22,876 bases of DNA. Origin: Actinomycetes bacterium (lineage in GTDB: Bacteria > Actinomycetota > Acidimicrobiia > Acidimicrobiales > CADCSY01). The translations under genes were made by a program, and so were the position numbers. Of this stretch, positions 21,851-22,876 are shown one piece after another. The stretch lies in NCBI GenBank assembly GCA_025464025.1, contig JAODBP010000131.1, forward strand, positions 1 to 22,876. Reading direction: 5' to 3'. The notes under the pieces are model-generated. The model saw only the letters and a list, made by a program, of their open reading frames with translations. It did no database searches and was not told the DNA's origin. Each line of letters starts with the position of its first letter. Positions within the stretch are counted from its first letter, which is position 1.

Positions 21851-22261
21851 ATGGCACAACGCAAGAAGCGGACCGTCTCTGACGAACACAAGGCCGCAAT
21901 GGCCGAAGGGCGGACGCAGAGCCGTGCCATTGCCACCTACTTGGAGGCGCTCGAGTCCCACAAGCCGAAGCGGGGCCGCAAGCGCACCCCGGATTCCATC
22001 GCCAAGCGGCTGACGGCGATCGACAAGGCGCTCGAGACGGCCAACCCGATCAAGCGGCTGTCGCTCATCCAGGAGCGGCTCGACCTCCTGAACGAGAAGG
22101 AGTCGCTCGAGGGCAACGTCGACCTCTCGGCGTTCGAGGACCAGTTCGTGTCGGCCGCCAAGGGCTACAGCGACCGCAAGGGCATCAGCTACGCCGCCTG
22201 GCGCGAGCTGGGCGTGCCGCCCGCCGTGCTCAAGCGGGCCGGCATCTCCCGCGCCAGCTAG
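21851..22261 (+). CDS. Conserved small basic protein of unknown function
   Basis: The product is 136 residues from the ATG at 21851, chosen because GGGAG lies eight bases upstream; an in-frame ATG at 21836 lacks a ribosome site. The N-terminus is basic and helical (MAQRKKRTVSDEHKAAMAEG, KPKRGRKRTPDS). A probable coiled-coil stretch follows (IAKRLTAIDKALETANPIKR, LIQERLDLLNEKESL), then a compact conserved-looking end, KGISYAAWRELGVPPAVLKR. The basic start and helical middle suggest nucleic-acid contact or a scaffold role, but no named domain is recognised. The gene lies on the plus strand between the 3' end of purQ (4 bases away) and the 5' end of purL, so it is not part of their transcript. 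High Lys/Arg content and ordinary codon use suggest it is a resident gene. Confidence 0.75.
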   Translation: MAQRKKRTVSDEHKAAMAEGRTQSRAIATYLEALESHKPKRGRKRTPDSIAKRLTAIDKALETANPIKRLSLIQERLDLLNEKESLEGNVDLSAFEDQFVSAAKGYSDRKGISYAAWRELGVPPAVLKRAGISRAS

Positions 22262-22265
22262 CCCC

Positions 22266-22876
22266 TCAGGCGTCCGCCTTCGCTGCTGCGGTCAGCAGGG
22301 ACCGCAGCAGCGGCACGCCGTCGTCGCTGCCGAGCAGCGCGTTGCAGGCCCGCTCCGGGTGGGGCATGAGGCCGACCACGTTGCGGCCCTCGTTGCAGAT
22401 GCCGGCGATGTCGTCGATCGACCCGTTCGGGTTGCTCACGTAGCGCACCACGACGCGGTCCTCGGCCTTCAGCCGGGCCAACGTGTCCGGCGAGCACGTG
22501 TAGTTGCCCTCGAAGTGGTTGATCGGGATGCGCAACACATCGCCGACGTTCGCCTCGGAAGACAGGGCCGAGGCCGTCGTCTCCACCCGTAATTCGACAG
22601 TCGTGCACAAGAACTTCAGGCCCCGGTTCTTCTGCAGCGCACCGGGCAGCAGACCGGCCTCGGTGAGCACCTGGAAGCCGTTGCAGATGCCGACGACGGG
22701 CCCGCCCGATGCCGCGAAGTCGGACACCGCCGACATCACCGGCGAGAAGCGGGCGATGGCGCCGGGCCGGAGGTAGTCGCCGTGGGCGAAGCCGCCGGGC
22801 ACGATGACCGCGTCGACGGAGCCGACGGTGGCGTCGCCGTGCCACAGGATCTCGGCCTCGCCGCCCAGCGCCTGCA
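22266..22876 (-). CDS. purQ: Phosphoribosylformylglycinamidine synthase subunit I, glutaminase (5' end outside window)
   Basis: About 202 residues are visible; the first codons lie beyond the right edge. PurQ is a class I glutamine amidotransferase that supplies ammonia to PurL. The visible chain starts near EILWHGDATVGSVDAVIVPG and then shows GGFAHGDYLRPGAIARFSP and the nucleophile elbow VGICNGFQVLTEAGLLPG, with the catalytic cysteine. The late GLMPHPERA carries the His and Glu of the triad. NRGLKFLCTTVELRVETT and INHFEGNYTC are also typical of PurQ. Length and motifs agree with the usual 220-230 residues. It reads leftward, converging on the small plus-strand gene, and purL follows beyond it, so the two subunit genes are separated by an antisense-oriented gene. 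Confidence 0.95.
   Translation of the reverse strand, partial: QALGGEAEILWHGDATVGSVDAVIVPGGFAHGDYLRPGAIARFSPVMSAVSDFAASGGPVVGICNGFQVLTEAGLLPGALQKNRGLKFLCTTVELRVETTASALSSEANVGDVLRIPINHFEGNYTCSPDTLARLKAEDRVVVRYVSNPNGSIDDIAGICNEGRNVVGLMPHPERACNALLGSDDGVPLLRSLLTAAAKADA

Overview
The window is high-GC DNA with dense, mostly non-overlapping reading frames, frequent 4-base ATGA/GTGA gene overlaps and GTG/TTG starts. It looks like a chromosomal segment of an actinobacterium. The style of the Rhs core (ending PVNGYDLDGT), the small-type PurL and the polysaccharide genes would suit Acidimicrobiia or a related lineage, but nothing here fixes the taxon.

Layout. Positions 1-1210 (+) hold the end of one glycosyltransferase-like gene and a complete GT4 glycosyltransferase. 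Positions 1251-9862 (-) are an Rhs/YD-repeat polymorphic-toxin locus. It has one giant secreted protein (2392 aa) with two PA14-like domains and three ALK/LTK-type glycine-rich domains placed between blocks of YD repeats. Downstream are a small two-helix membrane protein, a short 'orphan' Rhs tip that repeats the last 43 codons of the Rhs core before a different C-terminus, and a second membrane protein. Each tip ends in a GTGA overlap with the membrane protein after it, so the locus reads as two toxin/immunity-like modules in series. Divergent from rhs are two tandem, partly identical LuxR-type regulators with receiver-like but degenerate N-termini (10047-11287, +).

Positions 11271-18407 (-) form a tightly packed surface-polysaccharide operon: initiating polyprenyl-phosphate sugar transferase, Wzz-like protein, O-antigen ligase/polymerase-like protein, then four glycosyltransferases (GT4, GT2, GT2, GT4) overlapping by 1 or 4 bases. 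Its leader (about 18408-18500) contains three consecutive hairpins. No flippase is visible, so it probably lies outside the window or is encoded elsewhere.

Positions 18509-22876 hold a membrane protein with a pore-loop-like segment, purL, an oppositely oriented conserved small gene, and a 5'-truncated purQ running off the window end. PurL and PurQ together carry out the fourth step of purine synthesis.

The most distinctive system is the glycine-rich/PA14 Rhs protein with its tandem tip cassettes, both of which look membrane-active rather than enzymatic. No tRNA, rRNA, CRISPR array, transposase or integrase was seen.
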